The translations under genes were made by a program, and so were the position numbers. A stretch of 64,000 nucleotides of DNA from Bradyrhizobium guangzhouense. Lineage in GTDB: Bacteria; Pseudomonadota; Alphaproteobacteria; Rhizobiales; Xanthobacteraceae. Positions 1-9,106 of the stretch are shown in pieces. The stretch covers positions 620,001 to 684,000 of the forward strand of contig NZ_CP030053.1 of assembly GCF_004114955.1 (NCBI RefSeq). Reading direction: 5' to 3'. The notes under the pieces are model-generated. The model had not been told where the DNA came from, did not search any database, and saw nothing but the letters and a program-made list of their open reading frames with translations. Position 1 is the first letter of the stretch. Every line of letters starts with the position of its first letter.

Positions 1-87
1 GTCCTTTGCCGCATTTTTGACTTGAGTTTTGAACTCAGAGGTCGCGCGTATTGAAAGCGGTACCTTGTTCTGGTGATCCTTCCCGCT

Positions 88-127
88 CATGTGGGCCTCA
101 CGCGGAGGTCAGCTAAAGGCCCACATG
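88..127. repeat. 11-bp perfect inverted repeat (hairpin)
   Basis: The arms CATGTGGGCCT (88-98) and AGGCCCACATG (117-127) are exact reverse complements around an 18-nt loop. There is no T-run after either arm, so it is not a classical intrinsic terminator. It could end a transcript entering from the left, or be a remnant of a mobile element. Confidence 0.5.
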
Positions 128-1146
128 GCTCGGCGCGTGCGCAGTCATCTAACCGCGACTGAGGCGATCTGACTGAAAGGAGCGATTGGAGGTTGATGGC
201 TCCGGCGGAATTGCCATCATTGAGGTACGCGATAGTGGTTGGTTTTTTTGGCTGGATTTTTTCCAGCCCGACTCTCACCGATCACCCGACCTGATAGCCA
301 TTGTAGCTCTCGGGAAACACAGCACCTTGACCCTTACAAGCTAAAGGAAAACCAGCGCAAATTCAAGAATCCTTGTTCAAATGCCCAAGTATCGTGTTTG
401 CTCGGAACGCAGTGTAAGTCAGACCTCGGGCAGCGTGCGATAGCTTGGCTTGGACGGTTAGCTGCCGTCAGCTCGAGCTGACGGCCACTTAGCACATTGA
501 TCCCGGGACTCTGCCGCGGCGCAGGGGAACCCCATTCCCCCCATCGTTAACCACTGCGCATTTTACAATGTGGCGAGTCTCAGGGACGGTTGCCATTTGA
601 CGTATTGTCCCAGCGAACTAAAGTAGTCCGCGGTATAACCCGAATTGTAGTCCACCAACCTTCCAAAACCTGCCGTGATCGCGTTTTTTTTAGGAAATAG
701 AGCCGGATAGGGAAAATTTGTCGGGGAGTCCCTCCCTCTCCGCCAAATCAAACACCCATCTAATTGAAATCGTTGGGATATATTTGATTGTTTGGGCCTG
801 CCCTAGTAGCCGCCCTACGGCACCTCTGACAACCGCTGCGAAACCACTGTCTGGGTGAGTCCAGCGGCCTTGTGGCGCTCTTTTGGCAGTCTGCACAGCT
901 GTGTGTAGCGCCCAGTATCATCACCTTGAGCTTCGGAAGGACCCGTGGGGTAAGCGGGCGAGCGTATGCCGGCCTTCAAAGGAAGCCCGAACGGCTGCCC
1001 GCTACGATGAGAAGCGGAGGCGCCTGAGGCCCCAAAGCCGCCGAGCCGGTTCCTCGCCCCACCGGTCCAAGGCCGCCTAGCGGGCTCCCACGACCTCTAG
1101 TGGGCAGGTTGCAAGGGAGCCCCGACACGCGTAAGTCAGGCCAGCA

Positions 1147-1170
1147 ATACTACTAAATATATATAAATAC
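1147..1170 (+). promoter_or_regulatory. AT-rich candidate promoter of the first nuclease gene
   Basis: An almost pure A/T patch with overlapping TATA-like hexamers lies 45-65 bp before the start codon at 1214, in otherwise GC-rich DNA. No Shine-Dalgarno sequence is evident before that ATG. Only the composition supports this call. Confidence 0.3.
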
Positions 1171-1213
1171 CCACCGCGGTCCGTCCGAGCCGCAAACCCC
1201 AAAGCGGCGGCCT

Positions 1214-2197
1214 ATGGCCAAGCAGACGCGGGAACAACGTATTGAGCTCGCTCGGACGCGCTTAATCCGCGTGGTCAGCTCCCATTCCGTGGCTACGATG
1301 CGCACCCTTGAGATGAAAATCTCGGACGCTGGCCCGTTTAATCAGCGCATAGACCCTCACATTCTGACTGAAGCCCGAAATCAGCTGCTCGCAGAAAGCA
1401 TTCTGCAACGCCGGCAGCCTGGCGTCGGCAAGCCAACCTATTTTTTCCTCGGCAACACGGCATGGGAAGGCCATGCCGATCGCTACGCTGTGCTCGACGC
1501 CATTCAGACTGAGCTCGCCCAGCAGGCTGTTACAATGCGCACGGGCCAGGCGCTCGAAATCGCTGTCTTCCGTACGATGACGGCTGCCCAGCAAAATTTC
1601 TTTGGTAGATTTCTCGACCTAACCAAACATGGCGACGACCAGCTCTATCGCAAAGTCGAGCCGCCCAATTACATCGGCGACAACGTCATGCCGGATGACC
1701 GGCTCCTCGATTTCATGGTTTGCCATGGCGGCGTGTGGGCAGGCATCGAGTGCAAGAACGTGCGGGAGTGGCTCTATCCCGACCGGCGCGAGGTGAAAGA
1801 CCTGCTCGATAAAGCCGTGGCCCTGAACTGTGTGCCGGTTCTGATAGCGCGCCGTATTCACCCTTCCACGTTTCTCCTCTTCAACAAGTGCGGGATAATT
1901 ATTCACCAAACCTATAACCAACGCCTGGCCAACGCCGACGCAGACCTTGCCGCCCGTGCTCGCGCAAAGGACACGCTCGGCTACTTCGACATGAAACTAG
2001 GCAACGACCCGGACGACCGCCTTACCAAATTTCTGACGATCAACTTGCCTGCCGTGCTGCCCGAGGCGCGTCAAAAATTTGAAGAGTATTATGACCTGCT
2101 GTGGGAGTACGCCTTCAACGGCATGTCCTATGAGGCATTCGCAGCTCGCGTGCGACGGCGCTACAACGGGGGCCCCGAAGATTTTGATCCTGATTAA
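1214..2197 (+). CDS. PD-(D/E)xK nuclease-like protein, unrecognised family
   Basis: A soluble protein of 327 residues. The first ~90 residues look like a helical, winged-helix-type DNA-binding module. The middle has an acidic residue in a hydrophobic strand (LLDFMV, D166), followed 13 residues later by E179-C-K181 after a second strand (WAGIECKN). This is the D...ExK arrangement of the PD-(D/E)xK nuclease superfamily, which includes restriction enzymes and Holliday-junction resolvases. The ~140-residue C-terminal part is charged and matches nothing I know. There is no signal peptide or membrane segment. The ATG at 1214 is the only sensible start but has no clear ribosome site. The next gene, on the same strand 258 bp downstream, is also nuclease-like, so a defence or DNA-processing role is inferred from motif and context. 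Confidence 0.6.
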   Translation: MAKQTREQRIELARTRLIRVVSSHSVATMRTLEMKISDAGPFNQRIDPHILTEARNQLLAESILQRRQPGVGKPTYFFLGNTAWEGHADRYAVLDAIQTELAQQAVTMRTGQALEIAVFRTMTAAQQNFFGRFLDLTKHGDDQLYRKVEPPNYIGDNVMPDDRLLDFMVCHGGVWAGIECKNVREWLYPDRREVKDLLDKAVALNCVPVLIARRIHPSTFLLFNKCGIIIHQTYNQRLANADADLAARARAKDTLGYFDMKLGNDPDDRLTKFLTINLPAVLPEARQKFEEYYDLLWEYAFNGMSYEAFAARVRRRYNGGPEDFDPD

Positions 2198-2211
2198 TCG
2201 GCTTAAGCCGA
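2198..2211. repeat. 14-bp perfect palindrome after the first nuclease gene
   Basis: TCGGCTTAAGCCGA starts on the base after the TAA stop codon. It is a dyad without a loop, so it may be a regulator site or a weak transcript end. The remaining gap to 2455 is GC-rich and holds no gene I can support. Confidence 0.4.
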
Positions 2212-2455
2212 TGCCAGCCACTGCGGCGTAGCCGCCGCCCTCGCTACCGCCACGCTCGCCCCGTCCAGGCTGATGCTGTACCCCGCACGCCGGGGTCGTC
2301 GCACCCCGCCAAGAACTTGTACGGTGCGTTTGGCGTGGCTTGTATCGCCTTGCGCTGGGGCGCCGCGCTGTCCTCGGCCGCGAGGGCTCGAGGGATGCGC
2401 CGCCACCCGAATCGGTGCTTGAGAGGCTGCATCAGCCCTCCTATGTTCTGCACTG

Positions 2456-3439
2456 ATGAAATGGAAACCCAGAAATCTGCGAGCGCTGGCCGAAATCGTC
2501 TGCGGAAACGCTGAGCACTTCCATTATCGATCAAGCAGCTACATCACGGAATTCTTTGGGGACTGTGATCTTGATTATGTCCACGACGGGTCCACGCGAT
2601 GGGCCCGGGTATCTGACAAACTAGAAGAGATATTGGCCCTGCCGCAACGGAGCCCATCCGTCCCACCCGCCCCATTCGTGAAGGTAATTCGCCGCGTGTT
2701 AGACAAGGGTGAGGCGCAAGAGGGCGACCCGGATCGAAGCAAAGCCCTGGCGGCTCTGAACATTGTGCTCGCCCGAGAGGGCTGGGAGGCCTTTTACGAC
2801 GAACACGGGCTTGGCCAACTCCGGCACATCGCGACCAACACCATCGCCCAAATCGAAAGCCCCCACCGGCCGCTTACTCCTTCAGAGCTTAAGCGTCGAG
2901 AACAGCTACTTGCCTACCTCGACAAGTGCTCAGAGGACGAACTGATCGAGGAAGTCCTCCTCCCGCTGTTCCGCCAGCTTGGCTTCCACCGGATCACCGC
3001 CGCGGGCCACAAGGACAAGGCGCTGGAGTACGGCAAAGACGTATGGATGAAGTACACGCTGCCGACGCTTCACGTCCTCTACTTCGGCATCCAGGCCAAG
3101 AAGGGGAAGCTGGATTCCGCGGGCATGGGAAAGACCGGCTCCAGCAACATCGGCGAGATACTGAATCAGGTGACCATGATGCTCGGGCACCAGATCTTTG
3201 ACCCCGAGCTGAACCGGCGAGTGCTAGTCGATCACGCCTTCATCGTCGCCGGGGGCGAGATCACCAAGCAGGCGAAGAATTGGCTCGGCGAGCGGCTAGA
3301 TGCGACGAAGCGGTCGCAGGTCATGTTCATGGACCGCGACGACATCCTGAATCTGTTCATCGTCACCAATTTGCCACTGCCCAAGGGCGCGCTCCCGCCG
3401 CGGGAGTCCGAAGACCTCGACGAGGACCTCCCGTTCTAG
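2456..3439 (+). CDS. AbiJ_NTD3-like / restriction endonuclease-like fusion
   Basis: A protein of 327 residues with two recognisable parts. Residues ~8-60 carry the pattern LAEIVCGN...YRSSSYITEFF...R...V...L, which I know from the AbiJ_NTD3 module placed at the N-terminus of many abortive-infection effectors. Residues ~165-290 look like an Mrr/PD-(D/E)xK restriction domain: EYGKD (E191-D195) followed by the strand FGIQAKKGK with Q213-A-K215, the Q-x-K variant of the nuclease motif. The C-terminus is acidic (ESEDLDEDLPF). No Shine-Dalgarno sequence is visible before ATG 2456. By analogy this would be an infection-responsive nuclease. Domain names are from memory of the families; the catalytic residues are read from the sequence. 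Confidence 0.6.
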   Translation: MKWKPRNLRALAEIVCGNAEHFHYRSSSYITEFFGDCDLDYVHDGSTRWARVSDKLEEILALPQRSPSVPPAPFVKVIRRVLDKGEAQEGDPDRSKALAALNIVLAREGWEAFYDEHGLGQLRHIATNTIAQIESPHRPLTPSELKRREQLLAYLDKCSEDELIEEVLLPLFRQLGFHRITAAGHKDKALEYGKDVWMKYTLPTLHVLYFGIQAKKGKLDSAGMGKTGSSNIGEILNQVTMMLGHQIFDPELNRRVLVDHAFIVAGGEITKQAKNWLGERLDATKRSQVMFMDRDDILNLFIVTNLPLPKGALPPRESEDLDEDLPF

Positions 3440-3734
3440 TGGCGCCGCTCGGCGGTTATATTGGATGAGGAAGGCAAAGCGCTTTTTCCCTCAGTGTCGC
3501 GCGTATGTGATCATTCTCGAAGGTCGGTCCGTCGTGGGATGGTAGGATTTGACGAAATCCATCGGGCCCACGAATTTTCGACGAATATTCCACACATTCG
3601 ATACGTGCGCTGACATGGTCCCAATGATCTGATGCCGCGCTGTCGATGCCGGCAATCGCCCTCCCGTAGACCTTGCATACCCGCAAAATCACCACGATGA
3701 TCACCGCGTCACTGCAATCGCTCGCGAGGCCTTC

Positions 3735-4874
3735 ATGCGAAAATGCGAAGTCGCCGTGCTGGGTCTGGGGCTCATGGGCGGAGCGGCGCTCTCCGCATTG
3801 CTGGATGCCGGCGTCGATGCGCTCGGCTTCGATCCCGTAGCAGCCGGTTCGGATCGCGGCTCGTCGCATGGGTCATGTCGCATTTTCCGTCGCTTCAATT
3901 TCGAAAACTCCAACTACACCAGCCTGAGCGACGAGGCGCATGCCGGCTGGATCCGGCTGCAGGCCGACAGCGGTCAAACGGTTCTGACGGACACCCCCAT
4001 TCTGGAGGCCGGCCGCCCCGGCTCCGCCATGGTGGCGTCCTCGCGCGCGGCCGCGATCGCGACAGGGCGTCCGGATCCGATGGTGACCGCAGATGTCGCG
4101 AACAAGGAATTTCCGGCTTTCAAACTGCCCGACGACTGGGACGTCGTCGTCCAGGACGGCGCCGCGATCCTGCACACCGCGACTGTCATGAAACTGATGC
4201 GCGCACGCGCTCGCGACCGCGTGATTCCGGAACGCGCGAGCTTCACGCCGCACCACGACGGCGTGTCGATCCGCACTGACAGCGAAGAGTTCTTCGCCGA
4301 GCGCGCGATCCTGGCGCTGGGCCCATGGCTTCCTCGCGCCCTCCCGCAACTCGGCGCGCTGCTCAACGTGACCCGACAGGCGGTCGGCTGGTTTGCACCT
4401 GGCAGCCCCGACACCGTGGTTTCAGGTCGTTTCCCGATCTTCATTCTGGACCGAGGTCCTGATGACACGGTCTACGGCTTTCCGGATTTCGAACAGCGCG
4501 GCGTTAAAGCGGCGCCTCACAACCACGGGCCCGTGGTCGGCCCCGACGACTGGGGTCCGCAGGCCACCGATGCCGAACTGCGCCCGATCGGCGCAGCGTT
4601 GGCCGCCCTCGTCCCCGGCGCGGCCGGGCCCATCGTCGATCGCGACGTCTGCCTCTACACCAACACCGCGCCCGCAGACATCAGGCCGGACGCGGGCGAG
4701 GAATTCATCATCGATCGCTGGCCGGAGTCCCGCCTGATCGTCTGCTCCGCGTGTTCAGGCCATGGTGCGAAGTTCGCGCCCGCCATCGGGCAAAGGCTCG
4801 CCCGCCTCGCCACCGATCCGTCCTACCAGGCAGAACCCTTCTTCCAGCTGTCCCGCTATTCTCAATTCGCCTGA
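3735..4874 (+). CDS. FAD amine oxidase, N-methyltryptophan/sarcosine oxidase-like
   Basis: At 379 residues it is the usual length of the monomeric sarcosine oxidase / N-methyl-L-tryptophan oxidase (SolA) family. These enzymes oxidatively demethylate N-methyl amino acids to formaldehyde and H2O2. The FAD-binding Rossmann motif is GLGLMGG at residues 9-15, followed by the family signature SSHGSCRIFRR. C306 in CLYTNT is at the place of the cysteine that binds FAD covalently in this family, and the C-terminal CSGHGAKFAP loop is also typical. GAGG sits 5 nt before ATG 3735. It appears monocistronic, about 300 bp after the nuclease pair. The substrate cannot be deduced. Confidence 0.8.
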   Translation: MRKCEVAVLGLGLMGGAALSALLDAGVDALGFDPVAAGSDRGSSHGSCRIFRRFNFENSNYTSLSDEAHAGWIRLQADSGQTVLTDTPILEAGRPGSAMVASSRAAAIATGRPDPMVTADVANKEFPAFKLPDDWDVVVQDGAAILHTATVMKLMRARARDRVIPERASFTPHHDGVSIRTDSEEFFAERAILALGPWLPRALPQLGALLNVTRQAVGWFAPGSPDTVVSGRFPIFILDRGPDDTVYGFPDFEQRGVKAAPHNHGPVVGPDDWGPQATDAELRPIGAALAALVPGAAGPIVDRDVCLYTNTAPADIRPDAGEEFIIDRWPESRLIVCSACSGHGAKFAPAIGQRLARLATDPSYQAEPFFQLSRYSQFA

Positions 4875-5067
4875 GCGGATGAACCTCCTGCCATGATGCC
4901 ATCATGCACCTGTTTTGCCCGACGGAACAAGCGAAATTTCGGTAAATTCGCAATCGTTGGCAAAAGGCCTTGACCTGACGTAGGTTGGCTACTGTGCATG
5001 GGGTTGTTTTCGACTTTCGAATGCGTGCAGGCGGCGAAGACCGCCGCGCGAGGGAATGGAGGCTGAT

Positions 5068-6708
5068 ATGAAGGCACAGGTCCTGGTCGTGGGCGCCGGC
5101 CCGGTCGGATTGACGGCGGCGATGGATCTGGCCTCGCGCGGCATCGACGTCGTCGTCGCCGAGATCCGCCGCGCCGGCGATCCGCCCAACGTCAAATGCA
5201 ATCACGTCTCGGCGCGCTCGATGGAGGTGTTCCGCCGGCTCGGCGTCGCCGCCAGGCTGCGCGATGCGGGGCTGCCGGCGGACTTCCCGAACGATTGCTC
5301 CTACCGCACCACGGCGACCGGCATCGAGCTCTGCCGCATCGACATCCCCTCCCGCGCCCGGCGCTACAGCGCCACCGGCGGCCCCGACACCTGGTGGCCG
5401 ACGCCGGAGCCGCCGCACCGGATCAACCAGGTCTATCTCGAGCCGATCCTGTTCGCCCATGCGGCCGCTCAAGCGCGCATCATCATTCTGGCGCGCACGG
5501 AGATCACCGACATCGCGCAGCACGACGACCATGTGGTCGCGCAGGCGCGCAACCTCGACAGCGGCGAGACCTTTCGCATCGACGCGAGCTTCGTCATCGG
5601 CTGCGACGGCAGCCGCTCGCTGGTGCGCAAGGCGATCGGGGCGAGCCTGTCCGGCACGCCCGTGATCCAGCGTGTGCAGTCGACCTTCATCGAGGCCCCG
5701 CAGCTGAAAGAGCTGATGGGCGCGCACACCAAGGCCTGGATGGTGCTCTCGCTCAACCCGCGCCGCTCCGGCACCACCGTTGCGATCGACGGTCACGACC
5801 GCTGGCTGATCCACAATCACCTTAAGCCCGACGAGCCCGAATTCGATTCGGTCGATCGCGACTGGTCGATCCGCGCCATTCTCGGCGTCGACGAGCATTT
5901 CGACTACAAGATCCTCAGCAAGGAGGATTGGGTCGGGCGTCGCCTCGTGGCCGATCGCTTCCGCGACCGCCGCGTGTTCATCTGCGGCGACGCCGCGCAT
6001 CTGTGGATGCCCTATGCCGGCTACGGCATGAATGCGGGCATTGCCGACGCCGTCGATCTCTGCTGGCAATTGGCGGCGCATCTGAACGGCTGGGCGCCGG
6101 CCGCGATCCTCGACGCCTACGCGGCGGAGCGCCAGCCCATCACCGACCAGGTCTCGCGCTTTGCGATGGACCACGCCATGAAGATGATGGCGCAGCGCGG
6201 CGGCGTCTCCGCCGAGATCGAGGACGACACGCCGCGCGGCCATGCCGCGCGCGCGGCGCTCGCGAAGGCGGCCTACGATCTCAACGTCCAGCAATATTGC
6301 TGCGCCGGTTTGAACTTCGGCTATTACTACGACGCTTCGCCGATCATCGCCTATGACGGCGAGACGCCGCCGCCTTATGCGATGGGCAGTTTTACGCCCT
6401 CCACCGTGCCGGGCGCCCGTGCGCCGCATGTGTTCCTGCGCGACGGGCGATCGCTCTACGACGCCTTCGGGACCGGCTACAATCTCCTGCGGTTCGACCC
6501 GGCGATCGACGTCGCGCCATTGCAATCCGCCGCAGCCGCGCGCCGCATTCCGCTGGCGCTGATCGACGTCGCGCCTGATGAAGCCGGCGGCGCCTATGCC
6601 GAGAAGCTCGTCCTCGTCAGGCCCGATCAGCACATCGCCTGGCGCGGGCCGGCCGCACCTGAAGATGCGCAGAGCCTGCTGGCGCGCCTCACCGGCGCGG
6701 CGGTTTAA
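5068..6708 (+). CDS. FAD-dependent aromatic monooxygenase (PHBH/MhpA-like)
   Basis: A class A flavoprotein hydroxylase of 546 residues, the kind that hydroxylates phenolic or hydroxy-aromatic acids with NAD(P)H and O2. Three family fingerprints are intact: the dinucleotide motif VGAGPVG at the N-terminus, the DG motif GCDGSRSLVRKAIG around D180, and the GD motif CGDAAH around D308 followed by GYGMNAGIADA. An in-frame ATG exists at 5056, but GGAGG (5058-5062) stands 5 nt before ATG 5068, so I take the latter as start. A Bug-type solute-binding protein follows after 22 bp, which suggests uptake and oxidation of one carboxylated aromatic substrate. The substrate is unknown. Confidence 0.85.
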   Translation: MKAQVLVVGAGPVGLTAAMDLASRGIDVVVAEIRRAGDPPNVKCNHVSARSMEVFRRLGVAARLRDAGLPADFPNDCSYRTTATGIELCRIDIPSRARRYSATGGPDTWWPTPEPPHRINQVYLEPILFAHAAAQARIIILARTEITDIAQHDDHVVAQARNLDSGETFRIDASFVIGCDGSRSLVRKAIGASLSGTPVIQRVQSTFIEAPQLKELMGAHTKAWMVLSLNPRRSGTTVAIDGHDRWLIHNHLKPDEPEFDSVDRDWSIRAILGVDEHFDYKILSKEDWVGRRLVADRFRDRRVFICGDAAHLWMPYAGYGMNAGIADAVDLCWQLAAHLNGWAPAAILDAYAAERQPITDQVSRFAMDHAMKMMAQRGGVSAEIEDDTPRGHAARAALAKAAYDLNVQQYCCAGLNFGYYYDASPIIAYDGETPPPYAMGSFTPSTVPGARAPHVFLRDGRSLYDAFGTGYNLLRFDPAIDVAPLQSAAAARRIPLALIDVAPDEAGGAYAEKLVLVRPDQHIAWRGPAAPEDAQSLLARLTGAAV

Positions 6709-6730
6709 AAAAGAGCGAGGAAGGAAGAAC

Positions 6731-7711
6731 GTGCTTCACGTTGCAAGACGCCGCATTCTGGCCGTGCTGTCGGGCGCGGCTCTCGCCGCGCTGTTGCCGC
6801 AAGCGGCTGACGCGGCCTATCCGGAGCAGCTGATCAAGATCATCGTGACGTTTCCGCCCGGCGGCAGCGCCGACACCGTCATCCGGGCGCTCGAGCCGGT
6901 GGTCACCGCCGAACTCAAGCAGAACCTCGTGATCGAGAACCGCGCCGGCGCCGGCGGCAATATCGGCATGGCGGCGGTCGCGCAGGCCAAGCCCGACGGT
7001 TACACGCTCGGCGTTGCGCCGGCCGGCGCGCTGACGGTGAATCCGCACCTCAATTCGTCGATGCCGTTCGACCCGAAGGATCTCGTGCCGATCACCTTGC
7101 TTGCGGAAATTCCCTTCGTGCTGGTCTCCTCGGCCAGCGTTCCCGCGCACAATGTCGCGCAGACGATTGCACTCGCCAAGGCCAAGCCCGGCGCGCTGTC
7201 GATCGGTCATGGCGGCAATTCGACGGCGATGCATTTGACCGCCGCGCTGTTCACGCAGAAGGCGGGGATCGACATGGAGCTGATACCGTATCGCGGCACC
7301 GCGCCGGCCACCGTCGACGTCCTCGCAGGCCATGTCCCCTTCGCGGTGCTGGATATCCCCTCGTCAAGGCAGCTCATCCTCGAGGGCAAGCTCAACGCCA
7401 TCGGCGTGTCCTCGGGACGGCGCCTGGATTCCCTGCCCAACGTGCCGACGCTTGCCGAGGGCGGCCTTGCGGGTTTCGAATCCATCGGCTGGTTCGGGCT
7501 CGTCGCTCCAGCGGGCACGCCCGCCGATATCGTCGGCAGGCTGAACCAGGCCTTCACGAAAGCCCTGAAAGACCCTGATGTGGCCGAGAAGATCAAGACC
7601 CTCGGCGCCGAGCCGGCGCCGAATTCGCCGGACGAATTCGGCCGCTTCATTCAGAGCGAGAGCACGAAATGGGGCAAGCTGATCAGCGAGGCCGGCATCA
7701 AGGCGAATTAG
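6731..7711 (+). CDS. tripartite tricarboxylate transporter substrate-binding protein (Bug/TctC)
   Basis: A periplasmic solute receptor of 326 residues from the Bug family. The GTG at 6731 follows an AGGAAGGAAG ribosome site and gives a clean Sec signal: arginines, a hydrophobic core, and likely cleavage after AADA near residue 28. The mature protein begins YPEQLIKIIVTFPPGG, and it carries family hallmarks such as GAGGNIG and the loop PYRGTAPA. It sits in a probable operon behind the flavin monooxygenase. No membrane components (TctA/TctB) are nearby, as is usual for the many orphan Bug proteins of bradyrhizobia. An open frame runs further upstream, but only as an overlap with the monooxygenase. 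Confidence 0.88.
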   Translation: MLHVARRRILAVLSGAALAALLPQAADAAYPEQLIKIIVTFPPGGSADTVIRALEPVVTAELKQNLVIENRAGAGGNIGMAAVAQAKPDGYTLGVAPAGALTVNPHLNSSMPFDPKDLVPITLLAEIPFVLVSSASVPAHNVAQTIALAKAKPGALSIGHGGNSTAMHLTAALFTQKAGIDMELIPYRGTAPATVDVLAGHVPFAVLDIPSSRQLILEGKLNAIGVSSGRRLDSLPNVPTLAEGGLAGFESIGWFGLVAPAGTPADIVGRLNQAFTKALKDPDVAEKIKTLGAEPAPNSPDEFGRFIQSESTKWGKLISEAGIKAN

Positions 7712-7834
7712 GCGATCTTGTCGTCTGGCGCAGCCGGGACGGCCAGCCGGAGCGTTGACAGGTTGAACCTGCCACCGGCGCGATCCGACCAATCTCCCGC
7801 AGTCCGCCGCCAGCGAGCCAGGTGATCCACGAGG

Positions 7835-9106
7835 ATGTTCGACAAGACCTACCGGCAACGCCTCGAGGCTGACCTCGCGCAATGGGAAGCCGATGGCGTG
7901 ATTGCGCCGGCGGCAGCTAGCTCCATCCGCAATGCGCTGCCGCCGCTCTCACCCGGCATCAACATCGCCGTGGTCGTTGCCATCGTCGGTGGCCTCCTGA
8001 TCGCGGCAGCTTTCCTCGCCTTCGTCGCGGCGCACTGGACGGAGATCGCGCGCCTGCTGCGGTTTGCGATCCTGCTCGCCGGCATGATCGTCGCCGGCGG
8101 TCTCGGCGCATGGTTCGCAGCATCCGGCCGCAGCGTTCTCGCCGATCTCTGCGCCAGCATCGGTGCCATCATCTTCGGTGCGGGCATTGCGCTGGTCGGC
8201 CAGATGTATCATCTCGGCGACGATTTTGCCGGCGGCATGCTGCTGTGGTCGACAGGCGCCTTCGCCGCGGCGCTGCTGACCGGCTCGCGCGGCGCGCTCG
8301 CGGTCGGCCTCGCCGCAGCCTGCATCTGGACTTGCATGCGTGTCTACGACGCGCCCGATGCCTTGCATCTGTCATTCCCTGTGGTCTGGCTGATCGCGGC
8401 CGCCATTGCGTTCGCCTGGAATTCCCGCGTCGCGGCCCACCTCGTTGCATCAGCCGTGCTGCCGTGGTGGATCGCCACATCGCTTCGCTTCGATCTCGAC
8501 GGGATGCAGCCGTCATTCGTGCTGGCCAATGGTGCGGCGCTGCTGTTCGGCGCCGGCCTCGCGATCGCAGCTCACCCGTCGCCGCGAGCGCAGCGGCTTG
8601 GCAGCGTCCTGTCGATCTACGGCGCGTTTTCGCTGGCCGTCGTTGCGTTCCTGGAGGTGACGACGGTGGACGACATCATCCGCTTCCGCACCGGCACGGC
8701 GCCGGCCCAGCCGATGTGGGCGATCCTGTGCGGGGTTGCGGGCGTGGCTCTTGCGTTCGCCTCCGCCGGCGTCACCCGGCGCGCAGGTGAAATTCTCGCA
8801 GGCCTCGCGATCGGCCTGGTGCTGGTGGCCGCGCCGATCTGGCCGGCGTCCGCGGCCGGAGAGCCCTGGTTCGCCTATGCCGCACTGCTCTGCGCCATGC
8901 TGTGCCTCGTCGTCTCAGGCGTGCTCGATGATATCAGGCCGCGTATCGTGGCCGGCTGGCTCGGCATCGCCGGCGTCATCGCGGGCATCACCTGGGCCGT
9001 GAAGGGCTCGCTGCTGCGCCGCTCCGCCTTCCTCGCAATGGCCGGCATCATTGCCGTCGTATTTGCATCGGCGCTCAATCGCATGCTGCCGAGGGCCGCG
9101 CGATGA
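7835..9106 (+). CDS. DUF2157 polytopic membrane protein
   Basis: A protein of 423 residues. The short soluble N-terminus (LEADLAQWEADGVI, then a Pro/Leu-rich turn) matches the start of DUF2157. About 11-12 hydrophobic segments follow, many rich in Ala and Gly. The motif QMYHLGDDFAGG after the third or fourth helix is characteristic of DUF2157 proteins. Its stop overlaps the start of the next gene by 4 bp, so the two are translationally coupled. The biochemical function of this pair is unknown to me. Confidence 0.8.
   Translation: MFDKTYRQRLEADLAQWEADGVIAPAAASSIRNALPPLSPGINIAVVVAIVGGLLIAAAFLAFVAAHWTEIARLLRFAILLAGMIVAGGLGAWFAASGRSVLADLCASIGAIIFGAGIALVGQMYHLGDDFAGGMLLWSTGAFAAALLTGSRGALAVGLAAACIWTCMRVYDAPDALHLSFPVVWLIAAAIAFAWNSRVAAHLVASAVLPWWIATSLRFDLDGMQPSFVLANGAALLFGAGLAIAAHPSPRAQRLGSVLSIYGAFSLAVVAFLEVTTVDDIIRFRTGTAPAQPMWAILCGVAGVALAFASAGVTRRAGEILAGLAIGLVLVAAPIWPASAAGEPWFAYAALLCAMLCLVVSGVLDDIRPRIVAGWLGIAGVIAGITWAVKGSLLRRSAFLAMAGIIAVVFASALNRMLPRAAR

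Larger units (their letters stand above)
1..1213. other. gene-poor stretch before the nuclease pair
   Basis: No open frame here looks like a gene. The frames are short (80 codons or fewer), overlap on both strands and match no family I recognise. Base composition is more mixed than in the chromosomal genes further right, with runs of T and A near 240-260, 685-695 and 1150-1170. It may be decayed DNA or the edge of an integrated island whose other end lies outside the window. One strong hairpin and one AT-rich patch are listed separately. Confidence 0.6.

Noticed and set aside
4708..6633. 641-codon open frame antisense to the flavin monooxygenase
   Set aside because: Shadow frame; the opposite strand has three intact flavoprotein motifs.
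6578..6730. Upstream extension of the Bug protein frame
   Set aside because: It overlaps the monooxygenase; GTG 6731 gives a proper signal peptide and ribosome site.
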